Source: Isoperla grammatica (lineage: Eukaryota > Arthropoda > Insecta > Plecoptera > Perlodidae). Taken from it: a DNA stretch of 64,000 nt. The translations under genes and the position numbers were made by a program. The stretch is taken from NCBI GenBank assembly GCA_945910005.1, contig OX246745.1:15214274-15278273 (forward strand), given 5' to 3'. Shown here in pieces: positions 1 through 11,473 of the stretch (the stretch's first letter is position 1; each line of letters begins with the position of its first letter). Under the pieces are notes generated by a model that was not told where the DNA came from, did no database searches, and saw only the letters and a program-made list of their open reading frames with translations.

Positions 1-2153
1 AAAGACATCAGAAGAAGTAAATAAGTTTGCATTTCTGATGTAGTTGAATGCTAAAATACCTAACTGTTGATGTGTTATTCGCGAAACGTTTTAAGTATGC
101 CGTATATTTTCTATACTACAGGTTTGAATCCTCTTCACTTTTTGTATTTTTTGTTAGGTATGTAACGTATTTCCGTGCGCATGTAAAGCTAGCTATTGCT
201 TTTTTCCACTGGATTTTGTTTTTTGTTTAGTAAGTATGCTCCATGTATCTGCTGACATGTTGCATGTTAACAATAGTGGACGCTGATATTTCGAGAGTGT
301 TGGAAAAAAGAAGAATTAACTTATCACAAGTCACAACCAATTACAGTTACACAATGTCACGATCTTTTAAATGCCATGTCGTTCCTGAACGCAAACGAAA
401 TTCAAATTAAGATGAGTTAAACGAGTTTGCTGGTTTAGATTTATCTCAAGCGCATTTAAGCGAAACTTAAGCTCATGTGCAGTTATGGCACCTACAGTTG
501 GCACAATGTTAACTCTATAGAGCAACTGAAATTTAATTGTAATGAAGCATATTCTGTATTGATTGCATTAAAAGTTTTTAACTGTGACTTCTTTTCGTAT
601 TGAGTTCTTTGCTTTGTTGCATAAAGAAGAATTTTTTATTTGTTATATTCGGTTTGTTTGACTAGTGCTTTTTAAGTTTTAATGTTCGACAAAAATGTGT
701 TCATTATCTTGATGTAATTATGTTTAACAGAAGCGGGGTAACACATTTTCCCGTTCATGTCGTTTTCACAGAGATTTTGAAAGAAGTAAAAATAAGAAAA
801 ACGTAAAGAAATATATTATTTAGTTTAAAAGACTAATTAATGTCACCTCACGTTGTAAGTTAACATGACGTTCATGCACGCATATTTCACTTTGGCGTAA
901 ATGTTCTTGTCAGCTAGGGAGGGATAACTGAAATTATTTGTTTATCTTGGTAAAACTATGGTATTATAATTTTGAATGGGGGTATTGATTAGGTTTTCTG
1001 TGTACTGTGTACATATATAAAAACAGACAATGCAAGTAAGCCATTCCGAAAATATATTAAAATCTCCTATAACAATAGCTTTATATTCAATATTCTTTGC
1101 TGGTTTACTAAGAGCAGGATATATAAATACAGCATTCCATTGCATTAGTTTGTTTGATTACGTCATATTTACCTTTTACAGCAGTCGAGTCTCTTTCGTT
1201 AGTCGCAGGAAGTTAAATAAGATTTTGAAAGTTCAAACGAATTAATAGTGGTTGTCAAACACCCCTTTCCTTTTCCAGCACTTAGTACGACTTAATTGAG
1301 TAAAGCATAAAATAATAAACTACCAGAAGCTCACTAAAAATAAATACCTTGAAGTGACACATTTCGTTAAAATTAAAAAATCATGTAAATTAAAAAAAGA
1401 AAAACATAAATTTAACAGCTTCCAGATCAAATCTGCAAAAATACGTTCACTGTTTATTCTATCTTCAGGTAAGACAAGAATATAGAGAATAAGCCTCCAG
1501 GTTTCTGGGTAGCGGTGATATTCTTAAACTCGAGAGAGTTATCATGGGTTTGAGTTGAAGAACATTTAAGTATGGAACTCGTTCATTATGTTGATAATTT
1601 GAGCAAACGCAATTATTTCCCGTCTCCTTAAAAGCGCTACAACTAAGTTTATAAAAGAGCCTCTCAACATCTTGTCGCTTTGAAATTGCGACTTTTGGGA
1701 AACCGCAAGGCACAATACTTCTGAAAACACGCCATTGTATTCCCTTTGTTGTTGTAGTGTATTAAACTGGGTCGCGACAAAGTGTAGAAATAAGTGATTC
1801 GATTAAAAGATAGTAACCGTATTCAACAGAACAGAAGACTAACAGTTAAATCTAGCTACATTTGCCAGAGATTTAACTTTTATCCAGTCACTGCAACACA
1901 AAGCTCAAGATTGATACGTTTAACCAATCCACGTGGGCCTTGTTCCAGTGGTTTTCATGTTCACTTGTTAGTCATTACAAAACATGCCGAAGACCATATT
2001 TCCGCCCCTAGACTTTCAACTACTGAAATCTGGCCTAGACCCGTCACGAAGGCAATTGAAATAGCGAATACCTCTAGTAGTCAACTAAATGGAGATGTGA
2101 GAGTTGACAGCCGTGGTGCATATCTTTACCTCACTAATCAGCAACTTACTTAT
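1..2153. other. AT-rich intergenic DNA, no gene recognised
   Basis: I see only short chance reading frames. The longest, near 1794-2156, does not begin with ATG and has no domain I recognise. There is no convincing tandem repeat, tRNA or transposon terminus in this stretch. Confidence 0.6.
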
Positions 2154-2625
2154 TAAGCGAGCGAAGCGAGCGTCTCCACGAGACTCTTATGGCACTTCGT
2201 TCTGTTTTTTTTTTTTTTGTTTTGTACTAGACTCTTATGGCACTTCATGCTGTTTGTTTTTTGTTTTGTTTTTATGTCTGTCGATAGCGGTCGAACGGAA
2301 AGTCCGATCAACTTGAAATTTGGACCATCCACAAGCCTCGATGTGGATTGAATGTGTATAGTTTTGAGGCAAAATCGTTCGAAAAGTTACAAAGTTACAC
2401 TCAATAACTGTTAGTAACGGTGGCGGACCGCCGCGAAAACACTAGACAGAATGGCAACGAAAATTCATAGCAACGCAAATTGCACTGCATTCAACAATAT
2501 CGGGAAGTATAATAGCTACGGAAATTATTTTGAAATGCACATTCTTGAATTGTTGTTAATTGTTGTTTTTATTAGCTTTGAGATCTTTTCGCCAGAACGT
2601 TCGTAGATATGGACGCGCTCGCTTA
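2154..2625. mobile_element. Short non-autonomous element with TAAGCGAGCG termini
   Basis: The left end reads TAAGCGAGCG at 2154 and the right end reads CGCTCGCTTA ending at 2625, followed inward on both sides by a related CGTCTCCA / CGTCCATA segment, so the ends are inverted repeats. The left end has an extra copy of AAGCGAGCG. Inside, a phrase beginning AGACTCTTATGGCACTTC is directly duplicated at about 2180 and 2230, separated by a T-rich run. No transposase frame is present. I could not settle a target-site duplication, so the superfamily is unassigned. Confidence 0.5.
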
Positions 2626-3082
2626 TCAACGCGTCAAACAGAGCGTTTTCCTAGTATAACGGAAAGTAAATAGATTTTCTCGCCAAACCATCTTGACACT
2701 TGTAACGCGAACACTTGTTGAATAGAGCGAAAGAAAAATCGATAACTACGATGCACTGCATCGCCTGATGCATATATTCCTGTAATACTGCCAGTCTGCT
2801 CAAGTATCTTATACGATACGACCATCGTCTGTATTCTAACCATCCTAATTGGAACATGACACTCTTCCTACATTCTTATTGTGGAGAAATGTCATTCCCG
2901 TTGAGAAGTGGAGCGTCTGCTGTTTCACTAATGAGTCCGTACACAGTTCCCGCCAGCTCTAGAAACGAAGCATGCACATACACGTCTAGTATTTGGAGTA
3001 GCAGAGTTGAACAAGTGTAGAAATTCATTCATCATATGTTCATTACACACGACCAAACAGCTCAGTCAGTTTGAAGTTTTCC
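2626..3082. other. Intergenic DNA, nothing recognised
   Basis: No coding signal, repeat or transposon terminus was recognised between the TIR element and the hairpin at 3083. Confidence 0.5.
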
Positions 3083-3142
3083 CAAGGTCCGTCGATCTGC
3101 GTTCCTAGCATCAGTGGAGCTAGCGCAGATCTACGGACCTTG
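3083..3142. other. Strong 60-nt hairpin
   Basis: The segment CAAGGTCCGT at 3083-3092 pairs with ACGGACCTTG at 3133-3142. After one mismatch GATCTGCG pairs with CGCAGATC, then a 3-nt bulge, then CTAGC pairs with GCTAG around a 9-nt loop (3110-3118). That is about 23 base pairs in a 60-nt stem-loop. It abuts the start of the 76-bp tandem repeat. It could be a pre-miRNA-like fold, the end of a foldback repeat, or chance; nothing here shows that it is transcribed. Confidence 0.55.
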
Positions 3143-3148
3143 AAATTT

Positions 3149-3375
3149 CCCGAATCCTTGTCTATTGGAATCCTTCCTCCTCTTTCCTCCTTCCTTCTCC
3201 TGGAATCCCGAATCCTTGTGCTTTGAAATCCTTCCTATCCTCTTTCCTCCTTCCTCCTCTTTCCTCCTTCCTTCTCCTGGAATCCCGAATCCTTGTGCTT
3301 TGTAATCCTTCCTATCCTCTTTCCTCCTTCCTCCTCTTTCCTCTTCCTTCTCCTGGAATCCCGAATCCTTGTGCG
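3149..3375 (+). repeat. 76-bp pyrimidine-rich tandem repeat
   Basis: The phrase CCCGAATCCTTG recurs at 3149, 3208, 3284 and 3360 (spacings 59, 76, 76). Between these anchors lie runs of TCCTCC, TTCC and TCTCC, giving an almost purely C/T plus strand. The open frames across it on both strands follow from this composition and from the absence of stop codons, and show no sign of coding. Confidence 0.8.
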
Positions 3376-3586
3376 TTGGAAAACAAAACAGCATTCTCAT
3401 TTCGCTATAAACGTTCGCTTTCGCTCTTTCGTCTCGTTCGAAACGAAATCTTTTCCCTTCTTGTTGAAAGCAAATACCTGTGAAAGGCAACGATAATAAT
3501 AACTACAGTTGTATAATGGAGATACTGTACGCGAGAGAACGGACTGTCATTCGTAAGCCTATAGTTTAGCAATTTTAGCAACTACT

Positions 3587-4350
3587 AAGCCGACTCCAGA
3601 CGTTGAGTCTATTCGGCGAAATGTAACCTTTCTTGCGTTTCTCGTGTATGCGGCAAGAATTCTAATAAAACTCTTCGCCTTGCCCTCCACAAGACTCTTG
3701 TATTTGCTTCAAAACTCTTTGCGTATACATGTGCCTAAACATTCGCCGCGTCATTGTCCGCAGGTGGCCATGAAAAGTTTCGTCTCCCTTTGTATCATGA
3801 TCCGTTTGCCGTGGGAAACGGCGCAACACGACACTATGTATTGCGGCGTCCATCCACACTTATGCAGGTGGCCTTGAAAAGTTTCGTCTCCCTTTGTATC
3901 TCGATCCTTTTACCGTGGAAAACGGCGCAACACGACACTATGTATTGCGGCGTCCATCCACACTTATGCAGGTGACCTTCAAAAGTTTCGTCTCCCTTTG
4001 TATCGTGCTCTGTTTACCGTGGGAAACGGCGCAACACGACACTTTGTATTGCGGCGTCCATCCACACGTTGTGCAGGTGGCCTTGAAAAGTATCGTCTCC
4101 CTTTGTATCGTGCTCTGTTTACCGTGGGAAACGGCGCAACACAACACTTTGTATTGCGGCGTCCATCCACACGTTGTGTAGATGACCTTGAAAAGTTTCG
4201 TCTCCCTTTGTATCGTGCTCCGTTTACCGACTTCTAGTGGGAAAACGGCGCAACTTAGTATTACTGCGTCCATCCACACATATCGCCTGACGCCTAACAT
4301 ACCCGAATAGCGATATAACGCCGAATAGACGCAATGTCTGGAGCCGGCTT
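3587..4350. mobile_element. TIR-bounded non-autonomous DNA element with internal tandem array
   Basis: About 32 bp at the left end (3587-3620, beginning AAGCCGACTCCAGACGTTGA) is the imperfect reverse complement of the right end (4319-4350, ending GTCTGGAGCCGGCTT). Both share the core TCTATTCGGCG next to the interior. Between the ends sits a five-copy 104-bp tandem array and nothing that looks like a transposase. This is the layout of a MITE-like or foldback element that has captured or amplified an internal tandem repeat. The flanking bases (CT before, TA after) do not give a clear target-site duplication. Confidence 0.6.
3763..4285 (+). repeat. 104/105-bp tandem repeat, five copies
   Basis: Units start at 3763 (GGTGGCCATGAA), 3867, 3971, 4076 and 4181, giving periods of 104, 104, 105 and 105. 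Each contains GTCTCCCTTTGTATC, CCGTGG(A/G)AAACGGCGCAAC and GCGGCGTCCATCCACAC. The last copy is the most diverged. The array lies wholly inside the TIR element 3587-4350. The period is not a multiple of three in every unit, and the overlapping frames on both strands are artefacts. Confidence 0.9.
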
Positions 4351-5258
4351 TACACATGAGGCATGATTCATCTCTATGGAGCGTCTGGCTTCCTACAATA
4401 TATCAGAAAACCCTTAGAGTGTAGGACTCTCTCTAAAGGTGGCATCGCATAACGTTGGCTGATGGAGAATGAATGACACCAGCAGTCAGGCATATAGTGT
4501 ATGATGTAAAGTGTATGATGAGGTAGCTCGCAAGAGACTGCCCCAAGCCCCCGATCCCCTTAGCCTAACATAAATAAGTCGTGAGAAGAGACAGTAACGG
4601 CGATCACTCCCCCCTCCCCCCCCCCCCAGCTTGGCTTTTGAAAAGTTAAACTTAATTTTGTACAGATTGTGTGTGACACCAGAAAAGGCCATTATTTCCA
4701 GATATCCTATATCGATAGTTATTGTTTCTTGATTAGTTCGTTATATACACATGATTATCGTTTTCGTTGAGGGCTGAAGTGCAGGCGAAGTTAGAGGAAT
4801 TTGGATTTGAGGATATTATTGTTATGATAATGAAGAATACATTAAATTATATTTATTCGTAAGAAGATTAAGAAACTATCATGCTGGGTCACAGCCACCT
4901 AAAAATCTAAAATTGCTACAGAGTACACATCAGAAGTATATGTGATAGCACATAAGAAGTGTTATTAGTGCTTGATTTGAAATATTTCACAATTTTAATG
5001 ACAAGTTTTAAACACTGGTTGTGAACTGCTATCGGGGGACGGGCGCTAGCAAATGATGTTGTGTTTGGTAATTTTTCGTGGGTTGGCTTTTGTGTTTGAG
5101 CCGTTCAGCGAATTACTATAAACACACTTTCAAAATTGCAACTATTTCCTATAATCTATATAAGTTGGTGGGTGCAATATATTTAATCTTCGGTAGTATA
5201 TATATCTGGAAAAACTTGTGTATAACATTTACGTTTTGGGCGTTTATCATTTTATAAA
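4351..5258. other. Intergenic DNA, nothing recognised
   Basis: Only a C-rich run near 4607-4627 stands out. I see no gene or repeat family here. Confidence 0.5.
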
Positions 5259-5465
5259 ATGACAAGTACAAAAATTAATTCAGCGGAGATTTTCCTCACT
5301 TGTGCTTTTTGTTTTAGAGATTGCCTAAACCCAAGTGGAAAGCCTAAGCCAAGCTTAGAGTGCGTCACGACGTATTATGGAACCGAATGGAAGATTTTGT
5401 GCTATGAATGTATTTTAACAAAACAAAGCTTATACTCTGAAAACTGTAGTACGTTTGTTGATAGG
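5259..5465 (+). CDS. Candidate small cysteine-rich first exon (hypothetical)
   Basis: I do not recognise this frame. It opens with a real ATG in an A-rich context (AAAATGAC) and encodes 69 residues with seven cysteines: C15-x2-C18, C22, C35, C48-x2-C51 and C63. Two C-x2-C pairs about 30 residues apart resemble a zinc-binding knuckle layout. The frame runs into AG/GTAACT at 5464-5469, a plausible splice donor, so it could be the first coding exon of a longer gene or a relic of a transposon zinc-finger ORF. Against it: no downstream exon can be identified, a low-complexity C tract follows within 40 bases, and a decayed LINE begins soon after. A chance open frame remains the most likely alternative. 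Confidence 0.2.
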
Positions 5466-5555
5466 TAACTCGACTCAAATCTTTCGTTTTACGTATGCAT
5501 TACCTCCCCCCACCCCCACCCCCTCTCTCTCCCCCCCTCGACTGATGACCCCTCC

Positions 5556-6330
5556 TGTCAGCCCACTGGCTCGAGAGCAGATCCGACTAATTTGATTCCC
5601 TCAGATAAATTAGTCCGCTTCAGATATTGTATCAAATACAAGATATTAATCAATATTAATTATATTGAAAGAGTCAATGTCACCCATGACAACTTAGACA
5701 TTAATGTCAAAGACCAAACTATAAATTCCTAGGAATGACTATTGACTTTCAACTAAAATGGGCATCCCACGTAGTTTATTTGTGTATGAAATTGAGTTCG
5801 GCATGTTTTATGATCAAAACTTTGGCATCACAATGTGATTTACATACTTTACGCATAGTTTACTATGCCAGCATCCATTCACTTATGGGTTACGGCATAC
5901 TTTTCTGGGGGAACTCGACTAATGTTAATAGAGTGTTGGTGATCCAAAAGAGAACCTTAAGATATATGATGCATCTGGGAGCTAGAGCATCATGTACACT
6001 AGTTTATAAACATTTAAAAATATTAACTGTGGCAGGACTATACATCTTGGCAGTTATTCTATTTGTAAGAGATTTTCCATACATTTTCCAAACAAACAAT
6101 GTTGTTCATTTTTTTAATACTAGCAGTTATAATAACCTGCACTATACAGGCCACGAGTTAAAATTGTAAGATAACGATCCAGTTAACATAGGTATAAAGT
6201 TGTACAATAAACTACCCATGGACCTAAAAAATATAGCTTGTAGATTACATAACATAGTTTTTATACTGTTAAGGAATATCTTGAATTGTAAACTTGTATT
6301 GTGCTCACTCACTAACTGTTTTAATTAAAA
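5556..6330 (+). pseudogene. Jockey-like reverse transcriptase C-terminus, frameshifted
   Basis: The frame from 5735 reads FLGMTIDFQLKWASHV, then SACFMIKTLA, then YYASIHSLMGYGILFWGNS and IQKRTLRYMM. This matches the thumb and post-RT region conserved in insect Jockey-clade elements (the FLG-x-x-ID motif, the SYGI-x-FWGNS motif and the IQK-x-x-R motif). Readable homologous sequence extends upstream in another frame (from about 5556, joined by a shift near 5725) and downstream in yet another frame after the stop at 6167-6169, where a GIKLYNKLPMDLK segment corresponds to the usual GIKIFN-x-LP motif. At least two frameshifts mean it is not functional. Assignment to Jockey rather than a neighbouring clade rests on memory of the motif style. 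Confidence 0.8.
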
Positions 6331-6911
6331 GTTTAAACTAATGTTGGTTTATTGTGCATTGCATTTTGTTAGTATAACTGTATTCTTGGATTTCTGCTTA
6401 TGAATATCTTGATTGTAAATTTTATTTAGCCTACTGTTAAAACTAAAAATATGGTTTGGTTTTATATGACTTGTGTTAGTATTACTGTTTTCTTGTATTT
6501 CTATTAATGAATGAGTAATGAATGTCTTGACTTGAAAATTTGCTTATGACATTTTGTTCTCAAACATAACTTTTAAATTAAAATTTGGCTAAGTTGGGTT
6601 AATTGTGAATTGTATACCCGACTGTGTGTACCTTAATGCAAAGTTGGATAGGATGCCAAGATATAGTATTGTTATTTCTTCAATGTATGTTTGTACCTTA
6701 TACCTTTGTGCCATTAATATGACAGACCTACCTACAGGGTATCATTCCTAGAAAATGTGTGTAGTTTTCTGGTGTAGACAAGTAATTTATTGTACATTGG
6801 TATATATTGTTTATTTTGCAAAATCTGTCAATTTCTAATACTCACATACTTATGATATGCACATGAGTGTAATACAGAAAGCTAAATAAATGAAATGAAA
6901 TGAAATGAAAT
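5556..6911 (+). mobile_element. 5'-truncated Jockey-type LINE remnant with (TGAAA)n tail
   Basis: A decayed reverse transcriptase C-terminal region (about 5556-6330) is followed by an AT-rich 3' untranslated region that ends in AAATAAATGAAATGAAATG repeats at 6885-6911. A tandem short-motif tail, loss of the 5' part and forward orientation are the hallmarks of a dead-on-arrival non-LTR retrotransposon insertion. The endonuclease, the RT catalytic core and ORF1 are all missing. A C/T-rich low-complexity tract at 5503-5540 lies just upstream, so the exact 5' junction is uncertain. Confidence 0.8.
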
Positions 6912-7074
6912 ATTTTCAAAGACACATAAATAGATCGAACAATACAACATCGCGATTCAATTAGAACAAGGATGACTAGAGCGTGAGTTGAACATGTATA
7001 CGCTTTCTCCATTTTTGTTTAATAAACTTAATCAAATTTCTAGAATCATTGTGATGAAAGTGGTATAGGCCTAA

Positions 7075-7767
7075 TGGCCGGTTCTCACGGTGCGAGTTGG
7101 CGTGCGAGTTGATAGAGCCAGTAGCTGGGGGCCAGCTACTTGCTTCGTGTAAACAGGTCGGCCGAGTTACTGACTGTGCGAGTTGGTCAGTAGCTCGCCT
7201 GGCGAGCTACTTCAAATATTTTTGTTTCGACTGGCCACTGGCCTTCCCCCACCACGGGGATGTTTGGATCGGCCAGCCGCTGGCGCCATGTGAACGCACA
7301 GGTCAGTAACTGAGCGTCAGTAGACGGTAGAGCACGTTATTTTGTGTATGTTTTTCGTGCTGATATATTATTATTATTATCATAATTTTTGTTTTGGAAT
7401 AAGTCGGGAAGGTGGAGTGACGAACAGACGGCAAACTTTGTGCATTTGTACAGAGAACAAGAAAATTGGTGGAACGTTTTTGGACCTGGATATAAAAATA
7501 ATAATTCCTCGTACAGTATCAACGAAAATGATCTTATTACTTACCATGCTAGCACTCTATAATACGATCTTCAGACATTCTTGCAACTGACAGGGTCAGT
7601 TCAAGTCCGAGCAGAAGGCCAGCCGCTGGCTTACTGGCATGCCAGTAACTCGCACCGTGTAAACAGCTGGGGCCAGTTGCGTCTGAGCCCAGTAGCTTGC
7701 CCCTCAGTTATAGGGCCAGCCACTGGCTTACTGGCATGCCAGTAACTCGCACCGTGAAAACCGGCCA
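7075..7767. mobile_element. PIF/Harbinger-like non-autonomous element
   Basis: The left end TGGCCGGTTCTCACGGTGCG at 7075 is inverted at the right end (CGCACCGTGAAAACCGGCCA, ending 7767). Both ends are flanked by TAA (7072-7074 and 7768-7770), the TWA-type target-site duplication of PIF/Harbinger elements, whose termini typically start with G/C-rich GGCC-type sequence. The subterminal regions are dense in variants of GCGAGTTACTGG and GCCAGTAGC. The right terminus is tandemly duplicated: the block with palindrome TTACTGGCATGCCAGTAA occurs near 7630 and 7727. The AT-rich core contains no recognisable transposase or Myb/MADF protein. Confidence 0.7.
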
Positions 7768-7770
7768 TAA

Positions 7771-10700
7771 GCGTATAGCGTGCGATATTGTACACCAGCG
7801 GAATTTAATAAAGTCAAAACTTAATTATAGAAGAGTGAATGAATTTGGATTAAAGGTTAGTGAAAACAACCTCATTTGTTAGAGTGGTCACTAACGCTTG
7901 TGTTAGTCTTAATTGACTACGAGACAACGGAGTCAAGATGAAGCGTCTGTGTAGGTGTTGGTAGGCCTAGCTGGCACTGGAGTTATCCTCGCTTCCTGAA
8001 CAAGAGACGCACATGTTTAATTGAAATCTAGACCTAATGCTAGCACACTTCCTTTAAACTCAAATATTTCACTTCGTTTAAGTTGTCCACGAGTTTCTGA
8101 AATGCCAAAGAATCTTGCTAACGTTTTTGGGCATGGTTTTATTATATTCCATGGAAAGTGACCATGTATATATGATTGTCTGCATTTGCATGCTACCATT
8201 TGATTAATTCAATATATTTAAAAAAATTTAAAGTCTTTATTTGTAACATAAATTCCTTTCCGAGAGTGCCGAATAAACGTACAAAAGTTACTATTGTCCA
8301 CTCGCCATTGCTAAATTCACATAACGACGAAGTATCTTCAACTATTTCGAAGAGGAATTGATAAAGAAGATGTCTGTACTACTCGTGATTTGTATTATGT
8401 GTGCGAGTGTACATTGCTTATCGCAATACTCAGCTTGTTTGTTGCTTCTGGTGGTTCACGAAGGGTTGATGAATTACTTCCATCGTCAGCTATACTTGTC
8501 ATAACTGTTACCAGCCTATCTCAGCTCAAACAATGTTCACCGTGCAAGAGTTAGATGCTCGTCCAGTAGATTAGATTCGATTTCCTCTAAATATATGTTG
8601 GATAATATTGGAATCCCATATTTCCGGCCTCAGTCACATTTATGAAAGCCATTGTCAGTTCACGATTACGATATTGTTCGGGCTTTGAGTTTGTTGTACA
8701 CGAGTAGTGCTCCGAAGTTACACGACCTCATAGACATGGTTGGTCGATTTGAAATATCAGCTTTTGAATTATTCACCGCAGGAAATTAAAATGGTTTTCA
8801 GTGTCGCGATCAACAAATGTTTGCGTCAATGGATTTCAACATGTCAAGAAGGAACTTCTGAGATGATGAAATATTGGGAGAGGGGAATAAGATTTATTTG
8901 GGAAGGCATTCAGATAGTAATACACGGAAGTATGATACGAAAACAAATTGAATGAAGACTTCTTACTGTGAGATAAGCCGTAACAATGCATGCCAAGTTT
9001 TCGTCCTATGGTATGAAAAAGTTCGCAAAAAACTTGCAAGTTTGTGACTTTTGTTAGACTGTGACATGCAAGCCTTTGCTGTATATTGTGGACAGACTAA
9101 GACAAGTAACAAGGGTGTAAAAAGCTTGTAAAAAATATTGCGATCGATATTTGTTGTAAGGTCCAAATCCACCAAGTGCCTAAAAGCTGATAACAGAAAA
9201 GGGGAATGAAAAATATCATACATGGCCCTGATTGGGTACACAGTTACTGTCAGTCTTCATTATCATATGAAAGTCAATGTTAGTTTTATGTATATGTACT
9301 CACAATGCAGAGCTGAGCAAAGTACTAAAATATTTATATTTTCATTACAAAATACTCTCATATACATATGTTGGATACGAAATACAACATCTGTTGTAGT
9401 AAGTATGTTGTATTATTGTAAAGCATATGCCTTTAAAAAGACTGAACACAAAATTAGTTGCTTTTATCACTTTATCATCGGGAAATCAAAATCACTGAAT
9501 GCAGATAAAAAATGCAATAAACATATCTATGTGCCATCTTGATTTATAACTTACTGTGGATACCTTTATATGTGTGATCATGGGCCGTAATGTATTTGTA
9601 ATTTCCATATCGTATTCCACCGAATTGTCTTCTGGTTCAACACTGTCTGCTTCACAATACACGCGTATAATTATGGTTTCATGAAGCCTGTTTCGCTAAC
9701 ACTCCGCGACAACAATGCGCACAGTTTGTTCAACTCAAGGTGGCATATTTTGACTGTTTCAAAGGCAGTGTCAGTTCTTGTTAGAACTTGTCTATCTCCG
9801 TCCTAATGAATACGGATTAAGCTACATGATATGAGCTTCTTATCATGGTTTATCCGTTGCATCGCTTCGTAGATCCATCTTATGGTGGTTATATTTGAAC
9901 GTGGAAAAGGTAACAACTTAAGATTAAGAGCGCAGGATAATTATCACACTCATACTAATTATAAAGTTAGATACATTTATCATTCAGTCTGTAAGGCTTA
10001 CCAAACCACAGCGCTATGATTTCTCAGATTATCGATTTTGTGTTTCAATCTTGAGATATAATTAAAAAATGAAAAATATCTGCGGTTTTTGACGTAGAGG
10101 TATCCTTTGCTCTTAAAAGTGGGAACTATTGGGAACAGCAAGTATATACTTAAAAGGGCCACATGCTGTGAAAGATACATGAGAAAACATGAATGGAACA
10201 TATTATTTGTCCGTTTAAAATATTAAAATGTATGATATTATTATTCACATCGTCAATAGCCACTCGTGAACGTATACATAAACTCTAGCCAACTCATGTA
10301 TACATTCGAATACCAGCATTGTTCTTTCCACATTCAGTGATTAGTTTAAAATGAAAAAAACTCAAATAAATATTCGTCAATGCATTCATTTCTGCACAAG
10401 TGATACAAATTTGCGATTTTAATATAGATTGATCTAAAAACGCTATACATTTTTGACAGTTTACAAAGAATTTCCAGTAGAAAAAATCATACCTCTATTT
10501 GATTGAATAGTAAACCGTCAGAACAGTTTATAACCATCTAGTGTATACGGTATTTAATATATGGCCTCACATCTCCTTCCGATGTGCATTACTCACCTTA
10601 TGCGAGTACTCCCACAACCATTGCGTCTCCAACGTATCTTATACATTTTATCACTGACAGGACTACTAAATTTGTATTGAATAGTAGGCCTACGCGGTAT

Positions 10701-11473
10701 ATCGTATTTGGCATATCGACTTGGTATGGTTCCTTCCGTCTCCACATATACTCTTCCGTATATGAATTCAATTTTCCGTTTAACCGGAAATTCTGAAATG
10801 TGTGTGAGTTTTCTCTTTGTATTTCCCGATTTGTCCATTTGCGGAAAATAATTTTTAAAAGATGCAATTTTAGATTACAATTTTCAGTACATCGATAAAT
10901 TCAACTAAAATTAAAAAATTTATGTGTGGCAAAATCGTGGCGGCGGATAGAGTTCTGCCACAAACATTCAAGTGCATGTTCAAATGGTTTAGAGCACTAC
11001 TTAAACGTCACAATATCTGCGATAAACAATGTTGATATTATTTTAATATGTAGTCTATTATTGTGTGACGATTCTCGCTTGCGTCAATATTTACATTAAC
11101 TGAAGTTATGAACATGTAACAACTATAGAAAACCGCATTTTTCCAAGCGATATACGAAACACGAAAGAATTTCCGAAATATTTCTTGTGTCTTTAAGTTG
11201 TATTTGCTCGGTGCTGAGTATGTTCCCAGCTATGTTACACATTGTTTTTCTATGCCACTCAGAGACGTTACTTGGGGTTGGTAACCCGGGTAAATACCCG
11301 GGTAAAAAATCGGAAATAGACCATTTTCACTTGTTAATACGACCGTTAATGTCACACCAGTCACCATGTAACAAATGTTATAAAAAAACATGCCTAAAAC
11401 TCGTTGAAACACTCCTATCACACTATAAGAATCGAAAGAATCGAAAAAATTTCCGGGGCTGTGTGCCCCAGAC
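7771..11473. other. AT-rich intergenic DNA, no gene recognised
   Basis: Short frames of up to about 106 codons occur on both strands, but none shows a domain, a consistent exon pattern or similarity I recognise. No tandem arrays or transposon ends were found. Confidence 0.55.

Noticed and set aside
1794..2156. 120-codon frame on the plus strand
   Set aside because: Starts at GTG, no motif, runs into the TIR element at 2154.
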